DNA of 64,000 nucleotides, from positions 1,612,001-1,676,000 of the forward strand of contig JACKLI010000001.1 of NCBI GenBank assembly GCA_024235995.1. Reading direction: 5' to 3'. A program made the position numbers and the translations under genes. Below are positions 8,154-16,647 of the stretch, piece after piece (the stretch's first letter is position 1; each line of letters opens with the position of its first letter). Under the pieces are notes generated by a model. The model made no database searches, was not told the origin of the DNA, and was given only the letters and a program-made list of their open reading frames with translations. Origin of the DNA: Burkholderiaceae bacterium (GTDB lineage: Bacteria; Pseudomonadota; Gammaproteobacteria; Burkholderiales; Burkholderiaceae_C).

Positions 8154-8930
8154 TCAGGCGCGCGGCAGAAAATTGACGATCGCCGCGTTGACCGCCTCGG
8201 GCTGGTCGCGCTGCGGCGAGTGGCCGCAGGCGGGCAGCTCCAGCAGCCGGGCGTGCGGCACGGCGCGCTGCAGTTCGTGCACCTGCGCCAGCGTGCCGTA
8301 TTCGTCGTCCAGGCCCTGGATGGCCAGCAGCGGCGCCGTGATGGCGCGGCATTCGGCGCGGATGTCGAAGGCGCGGAAGGCGGGGCTCAGCCACACGTCG
8401 TTCCATTGCCAGAAGGCGCCGTCCACGTCCTGGTGAAAGCGCGCCAGGCGCTCGCGCAGCGTCCCGTGCTCGTAGGCCTGGCGTGCCTGCTCGATGGAGC
8501 GCACCGACACGTCCTCGACCATCAGGTGCGGGGCCATCGCCACGCAGGCCGCGACCGGCTGGTGGGCGGCGTGGATCAGGGCGATGGTGGCGCCGTCGGA
8601 GTGGCCGACCAGCACCGGGCGCTCGATGTCCAGGCGCGCCAGCAGCGCCGGCAGCACCTGCAGCGCCTCGCGGTGCATGTAGTCGGGCTGCAGGCGGCCG
8701 GCGCCGCGCACGTCGGGCACCGGGCTGGAGCGGCCGTAGCCGCGGCGCGAATATACCCAGCCGGCGCGCCCGGTGGCGGCGCACAGCCTGGCCGGCCAGT
8801 CGCGCCATTGGGCCACCGAGCCCAGGCCCTCGTGCAGAAACACCAGCGGCGCCCGCCCCGCCGGGCTGCCCGGGGGCGCGGCGATGGCCGCCACTTCAAG
8901 AAAAACGCCGTCGATGTCCACGCCTTGCAT
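8154..8930 (-). CDS. Alpha/beta hydrolase
   Basis: The 258-residue protein has the full alpha/beta-hydrolase triad: the nucleophile in GHSDG (about 109-113), an Asp in QGLDDEYG and a His in CGHSPQRDQP. The oxyanion-hole region is LHEGLGS near residue 33. No signal peptide is present, so it should be cytoplasmic. The fold is used by esterases, lactonases and C-C hydrolases, and the substrate cannot be told. It is encoded divergently from the beta-propeller gene with about 80 bases between. Confidence 0.85.
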   Translation of the reverse strand: MQGVDIDGVFLEVAAIAAPPGSPAGRAPLVFLHEGLGSVAQWRDWPARLCAATGRAGWVYSRRGYGRSSPVPDVRGAGRLQPDYMHREALQVLPALLARLDIERPVLVGHSDGATIALIHAAHQPVAACVAMAPHLMVEDVSVRSIEQARQAYEHGTLRERLARFHQDVDGAFWQWNDVWLSPAFRAFDIRAECRAITAPLLAIQGLDDEYGTLAQVHELQRAVPHARLLELPACGHSPQRDQPEAVNAAIVNFLPRA

Positions 8931-9011
8931 GGCTGGAATGTTATGTCATGGTGTGGCAGGCGGCCGGCGTACACTCGCGCGCCGCGTCTTGCCTCTTGAT
9001 CGATCGGTTGT

Positions 9012-10049
9012 ATGAAGGCTGTTGCCGTGAATTCCCTCTCGTCCTGCCCGTCGGCGGGGCCGAACCGCCGGCGCCTGCTGGCCCTGGGCGCGGCCGCCGG
9101 GCTGGGCGCGGCCTGGCCCGGGGCGCAGGCGGCGCCGCGCGCGCCGGTGCTGGTGCTCAATTCGCTGGACGGCACGGTGAGCGTGATCGACGGCAACACC
9201 TGGGTCGAGCGGCGCCGCATCGCCACCGGCCGCGAGCCGCACCACCTGTACATGACGCCCGACGAAAAGTCGGTCATCGTGGCCAACGCCGGCAGCGATT
9301 CGCTGACCTTCATCGACCCGCGCACGGCCGAGGTGCAGCGCCAGCTTTCCGGCATCATCGACCCGTACCACCTGCGCTTTTCGCCCGACATGAAGTGGTT
9401 CGTCACGGCGGCCAACCGCCTGAACCACGTCGACCTGTACCGCTGGGACGGCGACAAACCCGAGCTGGCCCGGCGCATCGCCACCGGCAAGACGCCCAGC
9501 CACCTGTGGATCGATAGCCGCAGCACCACCGTGTATTCCAGCATGCAGGACAGCGACGAGCTGGTGGCGATCGACCTGGCCTCGCAAACCCTGGTGCACC
9601 GCGTGCAGACCGGCTCCCGGCCGGCCGACGTGTTCGGCACGCCCGACGACCGCACCCTGCTGGTGGGCCTGACGGGCGGCACCGGGGTGCAGGTGTTCGA
9701 CGTGGCGGGCGGCCAGGCGCCCACGCTGGTGGGGCAGATCGCCACCGGCAAGGGCGCGCACGCCTTTCGCGCGCTGGGCGACCGGCGCCACGTGCTGGTC
9801 AGCAACCGGGTGGCCAACACCATCAGCCAGATCGACTACACCCGGGGCGCCGTGGTGGCCGAGTTTCCGGCGCCCTCGGGCCCCGACTGCATGGACGTGT
9901 CGGCCGACGGCACGCTCATCATGGTCGGCTCGCGCTGGGCCGGCAAGCTGACGCTGATCGACATCGCCCAGCGGCGCGTGGTCAACCAGGTCAAGGTCGG
10001 CCGCTCGCCGCACGGCGTGTGGACGCTGGACCACGCCAGCCGCGTGTGA
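9012..10049 (+). CDS. YncE-like beta-propeller protein with Tat-type signal
   Basis: This 345-residue protein starts with a twin-arginine-like signal (NRRRLLALGAAAGLGAAW, about residues 18-35) ending AQA. It then has repeated units of the form VxVIDxxTxxVxxxIxTGxxPHxL, characteristic of YVTN/YncE-type beta-propellers. Such proteins are periplasmic and often bind DNA or partner proteins rather than catalyse. The ATG at 9012 has no clear ribosome-binding site. A GTG at 9027 is preceded by GAAGG at good distance and keeps the whole signal peptide, so it may be the real start. It heads a run of five closely spaced genes; the next starts 11 bases after its stop. Confidence 0.8.
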   Translation: MKAVAVNSLSSCPSAGPNRRRLLALGAAAGLGAAWPGAQAAPRAPVLVLNSLDGTVSVIDGNTWVERRRIATGREPHHLYMTPDEKSVIVANAGSDSLTFIDPRTAEVQRQLSGIIDPYHLRFSPDMKWFVTAANRLNHVDLYRWDGDKPELARRIATGKTPSHLWIDSRSTTVYSSMQDSDELVAIDLASQTLVHRVQTGSRPADVFGTPDDRTLLVGLTGGTGVQVFDVAGGQAPTLVGQIATGKGAHAFRALGDRRHVLVSNRVANTISQIDYTRGAVVAEFPAPSGPDCMDVSADGTLIMVGSRWAGKLTLIDIAQRRVVNQVKVGRSPHGVWTLDHASRV

Positions 10050-10059
10050 GGAGGCCGCG

Positions 10060-10860
10060 ATGCAACGGCGACATGCTATTGGGTTGATAGCTGCTGGCGC
10101 TTTGTCCACGCGGGCCAGGGCCCAGAATCATTTAAATTCGTGCACGGAGCCGGTGTACCTGACCTTCGACACCGGCCACATGGGCATCGCCAGCTTCGTG
10201 GCCGACGTGCTGCGCCGCCAGCGCGTGCCGGTGACGTTTTTTGCCGCCAACGAGCGCACGCAGGAGGGCGACGGCAGCCTCAGCCGCTACTGGGGCCCGT
10301 GGTGGAAGGCGCGCGCCGCCGAGGGGCACGAGCTGGCCTCGCACACCTGGGACCACGTCTACTGGCGCGCCGACCTGCCGGGGCGCGAGCCGCGCTTTCG
10401 CGTGCGCCCCTCGGCGGGGGCCTTTGCCGGGCGCGAGTTCACCTGGAGCGCCGAGCAGTACTGCGCCAACATCGCGCAGGCCAGCGAACGCCTGGCCTAC
10501 TACAGCGGCAAGAAGCCGCTGCCCCTGTTCCGCGCGCCCGGCGGCAAGACCTCGCCGCGCCTGCTGGCCGCCGCCGAGGCGTGCGGCTACCGGCACGTGG
10601 GCTGGTCGCCCGCCGGCTTTCTGGGCGACGAGCTGTCCAGCGACAAGTACCCCAACCAGCGGTTGCTGGAGCGCGCGCTCAAGACCATCCAGCCGGGCGA
10701 CATCCTGCTGGCGCACCTGGGCATCTGGTCGCGCCAGGACCCCTGGGCGCCGGCCGTGCTCGAGCCGCTGATCGAGGGCCTGAAGGCGCGCGGCCTGTGC
10801 TTTGCCACCCTGCGCGGGCACCCGGCCTACGCGGACTGGATCGCCATGCACGGCGCCTGA
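10060..10860 (+). CDS. NodB-like polysaccharide deacetylase with altered metal motif
   Basis: The 266-residue protein carries a signal peptide (1-22), then a NodB domain. Motif 1 is TFDTG (35-39) instead of the common TFDDG, so the second Asp, normally a metal ligand, is Thr. Motif 2 HTWDH (95-99) keeps both His ligands, motif 3 is FRAPGGK (157-163), and a late LLAHL (216-220) fits motif 5. Family members remove acetyl groups from chitin, peptidoglycan or other N-acetylated sugars in the cell envelope. With a metal ligand missing, activity or metal use may differ. The GGAGG six bases before the ATG is strong. The signal peptide DNA is a repeat copy. Confidence 0.8.
   Translation: MQRRHAIGLIAAGALSTRARAQNHLNSCTEPVYLTFDTGHMGIASFVADVLRRQRVPVTFFAANERTQEGDGSLSRYWGPWWKARAAEGHELASHTWDHVYWRADLPGREPRFRVRPSAGAFAGREFTWSAEQYCANIAQASERLAYYSGKKPLPLFRAPGGKTSPRLLAAAEACGYRHVGWSPAGFLGDELSSDKYPNQRLLERALKTIQPGDILLAHLGIWSRQDPWAPAVLEPLIEGLKARGLCFATLRGHPAYADWIAMHGA
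10074..10107 (-). repeat. AGCTATC-family repeat inside a signal-peptide sequence
   Basis: The minus strand reads GGACAAAGCGCCAGCAGCTA then TCAACCCAATAGC. It encodes the hydrophobic core of the deacetylase signal peptide, as the related copy at 1631-1667 does for the lipoprotein. Confidence 0.75.
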
Positions 10861-10870
10861 CGGAGCAGCC

Positions 10871-11923
10871 ATGCTCAACCCCTTCGATGCCTTCGCCCTG
10901 GCCCAGGAGTGGCTGTTCGAGCGCCTGATCGAGCCCGCGGCCTTCAGCCTGGGCCTGGGCAACCTGCTGGAGGACGGCTTCGTGGCCACCGGCTGGCTGC
11001 TGGTGGGCCTGCTGCAGATCGCGGTGCTGCTGCTGCTGATCGGCCCCGCGCAGCGGCGCTGGCCGGTCGAGCCGGTGGTGGACCGCGCCGCCATCCGCGT
11101 GGACGTGATCTACACCCTGCTGCACCGCCTGGGCCTGTTCAAGCTGGCGATGTTCTTCACCGTCGAGAACTGGCTGACCGACGGCATCGGCGTGCTGCGC
11201 GCGCACGGCATGCCCACGCTGCAGTTGGACGCGCTGTGGCCGGGCGTGACCGACCGGGCGCTGGTCAGCTTCGTGATCTACCTGCTGGTGTTCGACTTCA
11301 TCGGCTACTGGGTGCACCGCGCCCAGCACCAGTGGGACTGGTGGTGGCGGCTGCACGCCGTGCACCACAGCCAGCGCCAGCTGACGATGTGGAGCGACAA
11401 CCGCAACCACCTGCTCGACAGCGCGCTGAACGACGCCATCTTCGTCGCCGTGGCCATCGCCATCGGCGTGGCACCCTCGCAGTTCGTGGGGCTGGTGGCC
11501 GTCACCCAGCTGTTCGAAAGCCTGCAGCACGCCAACCTGCGCTGCTCCTTCGGCCGCGTGGCCGAGCGCCTGCTGGTCAGCCCGCGCTTTCACCGGCGCC
11601 ACCATGCCATCGGCGTCGGGCACGAGGCCCGCTCAGCCCGCGAGCCGAGCGCCGCCGGGCCGCCCCAAGGCGCGAGCGCCCCCTTGGGGGGCAGCGAACC
11701 ACGCGCAGCGGGGAGCGTGGGGGCCAACATTCGGGGTGTCAATTTTGGTGTGCTGTTTTCCTGCTGGGACGCGCTGCTGGGCTCGGCCGACTGGGCGGGC
11801 GGACGCGAGCCCACCGGCATCCGCGACCAGGTCGAGCAGGGGCGCGACTACGGGCGCGGCTTCTGGGCGCAGCAGTGGCTGGGGCTCAAGCGCCTGGCCG
11901 GGCGGGATGGAGTCGCCGGATGA
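10871..11923 (+). CDS. Sterol desaturase/fatty acid hydroxylase family protein with in-frame repeat insert
   Basis: The 350-residue protein is a membrane di-iron enzyme of the fatty acid hydroxylase superfamily. The histidine boxes are HRAQH (149-153), HAVHH (162-166) and HRRHH (241-245), with several membrane spans around them. Relatives insert oxygen into lipids or sterols. Just after the last box the usual short loop before NFGVLF is expanded by about 38 residues (253-290) rich in Ala, Pro, Gly and Ser, and this insert is exactly a copy of the GC-rich repeat also found at 26790-26868. The frame stays open, so the protein may still be made, but the insert sits next to the active site. GGAG precedes the ATG. 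Its stop overlaps the next start (ATGA). Confidence 0.85.
   Translation: MLNPFDAFALAQEWLFERLIEPAAFSLGLGNLLEDGFVATGWLLVGLLQIAVLLLLIGPAQRRWPVEPVVDRAAIRVDVIYTLLHRLGLFKLAMFFTVENWLTDGIGVLRAHGMPTLQLDALWPGVTDRALVSFVIYLLVFDFIGYWVHRAQHQWDWWWRLHAVHHSQRQLTMWSDNRNHLLDSALNDAIFVAVAIAIGVAPSQFVGLVAVTQLFESLQHANLRCSFGRVAERLLVSPRFHRRHHAIGVGHEARSAREPSAAGPPQGASAPLGGSEPRAAGSVGANIRGVNFGVLFSCWDALLGSADWAGGREPTGIRDQVEQGRDYGRGFWAQQWLGLKRLAGRDGVAG
11647..11725 (+). repeat. GC-rich dispersed repeat, copy A (in frame inside a gene)
   Basis: About 79 bases, including CGCGAGCGCCCCCTTGGGGG and ending in GGAGCGTGGGGGCC. It matches the copy at 26790-26868 (reverse orientation) with only a few differences. It contains the palindrome CCCCCTTGGGGG. 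Confidence 0.8.
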
Positions 11924-12771
11924 ACCTGCTGTTCGACTCGTTCTGGCGTGCCGCGGCGTACTGCCTGTATCCGCGCGTGATCGCGCTGTCGCTGCTGCCG
12001 CTGGCCATCATGGTGGCCGTCAGCGGGGTGCTGGGCTACTTTTACTGGGACCCGGCCGTGGCGGCGGTGGCGGCCTGGCTCGACAGCTCCACCCTGTGGT
12101 CGCTGCTGTCGGGCTGGCTGGCGCGCCTGGGCGTGGGCGACGTGCGCGCCGGCCTGGCGCCGCTGCTGCTGGTGCTGGGCCTGACGCCGCTGGTGGTGGT
12201 TTTTGCCCTGTTGCTGGTGGCCCTGCTGCTGGCGCCGGCCGTGCTGCGCCTGGTGGCTGAGCGGCGCTTTCCCGCGCTGGAGCGGCGCGGGCCGGATTCG
12301 GTGCTGGGCTCGCTGGCCTGGTCGCTGGGCCACACGGTGCTGGCGCTGCTGGCGCTGGTGGTGTCGCTGCCGCTGTGGCTGGTGCCGCCCCTGATCCTGA
12401 TCGTGCCGCCCCTCATCTGGGGCTGGCTGACCTACCGTGTGATGAGCTTCGATGCGCTGGCCGTGCACGCCAGCGCCGGCGAGCGCCGCGCCGTGCTGCG
12501 CCAGCACCGCGCGCCGCTGCTGGTCATCGGCATCGTCTGCGGCTACCTGGGCGCGGCGCCGGCCGTGGTGTGGGCCTCCATGACCCTGTTTGCCGTCGCC
12601 TTCGCGGTGCTCATTCCGCTGGCCGTCTGGATCTACACCCTGGTGTTCGCCTTCTCGGCGCTGTGGTTCACGCATTACGCGCTGGCCGCGCTGCAGGCGC
12701 TGCGCCAGGGCGCCGCCACTCCCGCCGCCGCATCCACCGCCTCGCCGCCCGCCTTGCCCCATGAGCCCTGA
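11920..12771 (+). CDS. EI24-domain integral membrane protein
   Basis: The 283-residue protein has about five or six hydrophobic segments and the overall layout of EI24/CysZ-like proteins: a short N-terminal helix (FWRAAAYCLYPRVIALSLLP), two membrane spans, a cytoplasmic region with LERRGPDSVLGSLAWSLGHT, and further spans. CysZ carries sulfate, but many EI24 proteins of unknown function share the fold, and no sulfate gene is adjacent. It starts inside the stop of the desaturase gene, pointing to translational coupling. The C-terminal Ala/Pro-rich tail is probably disordered. Confidence 0.75.
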   Translation: MNLLFDSFWRAAAYCLYPRVIALSLLPLAIMVAVSGVLGYFYWDPAVAAVAAWLDSSTLWSLLSGWLARLGVGDVRAGLAPLLLVLGLTPLVVVFALLLVALLLAPAVLRLVAERRFPALERRGPDSVLGSLAWSLGHTVLALLALVVSLPLWLVPPLILIVPPLIWGWLTYRVMSFDALAVHASAGERRAVLRQHRAPLLVIGIVCGYLGAAPAVVWASMTLFAVAFAVLIPLAVWIYTLVFAFSALWFTHYALAALQALRQGAATPAAASTASPPALPHEP

Positions 12772-13594
12772 ACGCATGCCTCCCACCTTCGGCCTGATCG
12801 TCGTCGGCGACGAAATCCTCTCCGGCCGCCGCAGCGACAAGCACCTGGCCAAGGTGATCGAGCTGCTGGGCGCGCGCGGCCTGCAGCTCGCCTGGGCCGA
12901 GTACGTGGGCGACGAGCCGGCGCGCATCACCGCCGTGCTGCGGCGCGCTTTCGCCTCGGGCGACGTGGTGTTTTGCACCGGCGGCATCGGTGCCACGCCC
13001 GACGACCACACACGCGCCTGCGCGGCCGCCGCGCTGGGCGTGCCGCTGGCGCTGCACCCCGAGGCCCAGCGCCTGATCGAGCAGCGCGGCGAGGCGCTGG
13101 CGCGCGCCGAAGGCAGGCCCTGGGAGCCCGCCAGCGCCGACAACCGCCAGCGCCTGAAGATGGGCGAGTTTCCGCAGGGCGCCGCGATCATTCCCAACCC
13201 CTACAACCAGATTCCGGGGTTTTCCTGTGTGGGGGAGCGTGGGGGCACCATTCATTTCATGCCGGGCTTTCCTGTCATGGCCTGGCCGATGATCGAATGG
13301 GTGCTGGATATGCACTACACGGTCCACTTCAACCGTTCTGCCTGGCAAGAGCGCTCGATCATCGTCTTCGGCGCCGCCGAGGCGGTGCTCACGCCCCTGA
13401 TGGAGCGCATCGAGGCGGGGCACCCGGGCGTCAAGGTGTTCAGCCTGCCCAGCGTGGACCACCCCACTTACGGGCGCCACATCGACCTGGGCGTCAAGGG
13501 CGCGCCCGAGGCGGTGGCGGTGGCCTTTGCCGACCTGAAGGCGGGGCTGGCGCCCTTCGGCCTGCGCTGCGGCCCCGAGATCGTGCGGCCATAA
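12761..13594 (+). CDS. CinA-like MoaB/Mog-domain protein
   Basis: The 277-residue protein consists mainly of a molybdopterin-binding (MoaB/Mog) domain: GLIVVGDEILSGRRSDKHL near the start and FCTGGIGATPDDHTR at about 72-86 are the hallmark motifs. This domain forms the first half of CinA-type proteins; the C-terminal NMN-deamidase domain is absent, so this is the short form common in betaproteobacteria. The role is uncertain, possibly nucleotide or cofactor repair. The ATG at 12761 overlaps the upstream gene; ATG at 12776 would give 272 residues. A short stretch (FSCVGERGG) after the conserved NPYNQIPG seems to come from the tail of the GC-rich repeat. Confidence 0.82.
   Translation: MSPERMPPTFGLIVVGDEILSGRRSDKHLAKVIELLGARGLQLAWAEYVGDEPARITAVLRRAFASGDVVFCTGGIGATPDDHTRACAAAALGVPLALHPEAQRLIEQRGEALARAEGRPWEPASADNRQRLKMGEFPQGAAIIPNPYNQIPGFSCVGERGGTIHFMPGFPVMAWPMIEWVLDMHYTVHFNRSAWQERSIIVFGAAEAVLTPLMERIEAGHPGVKVFSLPSVDHPTYGRHIDLGVKGAPEAVAVAFADLKAGLAPFGLRCGPEIVRP
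13231..13251 (+). repeat. Tail fragment of the GC-rich repeat inside the CinA-like gene
   Basis: These 21 bases are identical to the end of copy B (26790-26868) next to the start of the dehydrogenase beta gene. The fragment is read in frame within the CinA-like gene. Confidence 0.6.
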
Positions 13595-13623
13595 GGCGCA
13601 CCATGCTGGGGACGGGCCACGCC

Positions 13624-13640
13624 TGCACCGCCTTGGTGCG
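13624..13640. promoter_or_regulatory. NtrC-like enhancer site of glnA
   Basis: TGCACC-GCCTT-GGTGCG matches the NtrC consensus TGCACC-N5-GGTGCA at all but the last base. Its centre is about 137 bases upstream of the sigma-54-type promoter. A weaker half-conserved site (CGCACC-ATGCT-GGGGAC) lies at about 13597-13613. Confidence 0.6.
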
Positions 13641-13760
13641 CCTCGATCTGGTGCATGGCGCCATGACGGGCTCGTGGCCGAGGCGCCGCCACGGCAGCCA
13701 AAGCCGGCGACAATGCGCGTTTTCGGGTGTTCGCGCTCTGGCGCGCGCGTCCTGCGCCGC

Positions 13761-13776
13761 TGGCATGAAAGCTGCT
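13761..13776 (+). promoter_or_regulatory. Sigma-54-type promoter of glnA
   Basis: TGGCATGAAAGCTGCT has the essential GG and GC pairs with ten bases between and resembles the consensus TGGCACG-N4-TTGCW. Transcription would start near 13788 (inference), about 40 bases before the glnA ATG. Confidence 0.6.
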
Positions 13777-13829
13777 TGAATCCTGGACACCGAATTTTTG
13801 TTCCAACCATCCCCACCGGAGAACCCCAG

Positions 13830-15245
<1,416 letters not shown>

Positions 15246-15264
15246 CGGCGCGGGTGCAAAAAAT

Positions 15265-15286
15265 GGCGGCTTCGGCCGCCTTTTTT
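15265..15286 (+). terminator. Rho-independent terminator of glnA
   Basis: Stem GGCGGC/GCCGCC with loop TTCG, followed by six T, starting 20 bases after the glnA stop. Six A upstream may also let it work in the other direction. Confidence 0.9.
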
Positions 15287-15401
15287 GTGGCCGCCGGTGC
15301 AACGAAACCTGGCCGCGCGGATCAATTGAGCCGATACTTTGACCCTTTGCCGCGCCTGGCGCCGTGCGCCAGCCTGCGGTCATGCCAGCGAGGCCTGCTT
15401 C

Positions 15402-15917
15402 ATGAACCTGCCCGTCACCGCCCGATCCATCGCTTGCACCGCCGCACTGGGGCTGCTGCTGGCCTGGGTGGCGCCCGCGTGGGCGCAAAACCGCATCTAC
15501 CGCTGCGGCAACGAGTACACCAACCAGATCAAGGGCCGCACCGACTGCAAGCTGGTCGAGGGCGGCAACGTCACCGTGGTGCGCGGCACCTCGCCCACGC
15601 CGGCACCGGCCGCGGCGGGCAATGGCGCCAAGCCGGTGGTTACCGCGCCCTCGTCGGCGCCGCGGGTGGACCCGGCGGTGCAAAAGGCGCGCGACTCGGA
15701 CGCCAAGGCCATCCTCGAGCAGGAGCTGCGCCGCGCCCAGGCCCGCCAGGCCGAGCTGGCCAAGGAATACAACAACGGCGAGCCCGACAAGATCGGCGGC
15801 GAGGCGCGCAACTACCAAAAGTACCTGGACCGCGTGGCCGAGCTCAAGGCCTCCATCGCGCGCAACCAGAGCGACATCGAAGGCATCCAGCGCGAGCTCA
15901 AGCGCTATGAACCCTGA
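15402..15917 (+). CDS. Secreted coiled-coil protein of unknown function
   Basis: The 171-residue protein has a signal peptide ending AWA (about 27), then NRIYRCGNEYTNQ, which resembles the beginning of DUF4124-type periplasmic proteins where a Cys and Tyr/Asn-rich strand occur. A Pro/Ala linker follows, and the second half (about 85-168) is a long charged helix probably forming a coiled coil. Two Cys (in YRC and DCK) could form a disulfide. An upstream extension of 21 residues in frame has no conserved features, so the ATG at 15402 is preferred. I cannot name a function. Confidence 0.7.
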   Translation: MNLPVTARSIACTAALGLLLAWVAPAWAQNRIYRCGNEYTNQIKGRTDCKLVEGGNVTVVRGTSPTPAPAAAGNGAKPVVTAPSSAPRVDPAVQKARDSDAKAILEQELRRAQARQAELAKEYNNGEPDKIGGEARNYQKYLDRVAELKASIARNQSDIEGIQRELKRYEP

Positions 15918-15934
15918 TCGGTATCCGAGGCCGC

Positions 15935-15958
15935 CGCGATAGCCCGCACGCTATCGCG
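15935..15958. repeat. Hairpin CGCGATAGC-N6-GCTATCGCG
   Basis: A perfect 9-base stem right after the coiled-coil protein gene. There is no T run, so termination is uncertain. The GATAGC arms recall the AGCTATC repeat family and the centre of the MITE-like element. Confidence 0.55.
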
Positions 15959-16039
15959 CCCATGACCGCAGGCCATTTGCAGCACCGGCCGCATCGGACT
16001 ATTCTGGCATCTCCCTCAACGGCAACAAGGAGATGCATC

Positions 16040-16618
16040 GTGGCTGACATTCATGGACCGCAACGCCTGGGCCCGCTCACCCCGCTGGTCGGCGAATGGG
16101 AGGGCAACGTCGGGATCGATCTGTCCTATCACAACAAGGACGACGAGACCGGCCGCACCGGCTACTTCGAGAAGGCCTGGTTTCATCCCATTCCGGTCCA
16201 GGAGAACGGCAAGCAATCGCTCGAAGGCCTGAACTACAAGATGACCGCCTGGCGCCATGGCGAGGAGGCGATGGACCCCTTCCACGACGAGGTGGGCTAC
16301 CTGCTGTGGGAAAAGGCCACCGGCCAGATCATGCGCGCGGTGGTGTTCGGGCGCGGCATCGCCATCCTGGCCGGCGGCGAGGCCAAGCCGCGCGACACCG
16401 TGCTGCACTTCAACGCCACGCCGGGCTCGCCCAACTTCGGCATCCTGCAGAACAAGTACCTGTCCGAGCGCGCGCAGCTGATGGACTTCAAGAGCACCTT
16501 CACCATCGTCGACGCCGACACCCTCAGCTACACGTCCGACCTGGTGCTCAAGCTGGCGGCCACCGGCGGCGAGATGCACCACACGGACAAGAACACGCTG
16601 ACCCGCGTGAAGAAATAG
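16040..16618 (+). CDS. Heme-binding beta-barrel protein (nitrobindin/THAP4-like)
   Basis: The 192-residue protein begins GPQRLGPLTPLVGEWEGNVGID, the typical start of the nitrobindin-like/DUF1794 beta-barrel that resembles fatty-acid-binding proteins. The repeated pattern of strands with GxxxxGY and the late HHTDKNTLTRV strand fit the fold, in which a His near the end can bind heme. Such proteins bind heme and may handle nitric oxide or peroxynitrite; a lipid ligand is also possible. The start is a GTG with AAGGAGA seven bases ahead, clearly better than upstream options. It converges with the ferredoxin reductase gene. Confidence 0.75.
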   Translation: MADIHGPQRLGPLTPLVGEWEGNVGIDLSYHNKDDETGRTGYFEKAWFHPIPVQENGKQSLEGLNYKMTAWRHGEEAMDPFHDEVGYLLWEKATGQIMRAVVFGRGIAILAGGEAKPRDTVLHFNATPGSPNFGILQNKYLSERAQLMDFKSTFTIVDADTLSYTSDLVLKLAATGGEMHHTDKNTLTRVKK

Positions 16619-16647
16619 GCCAGCCCCCTGAGCGGGGCGGACGCCGG

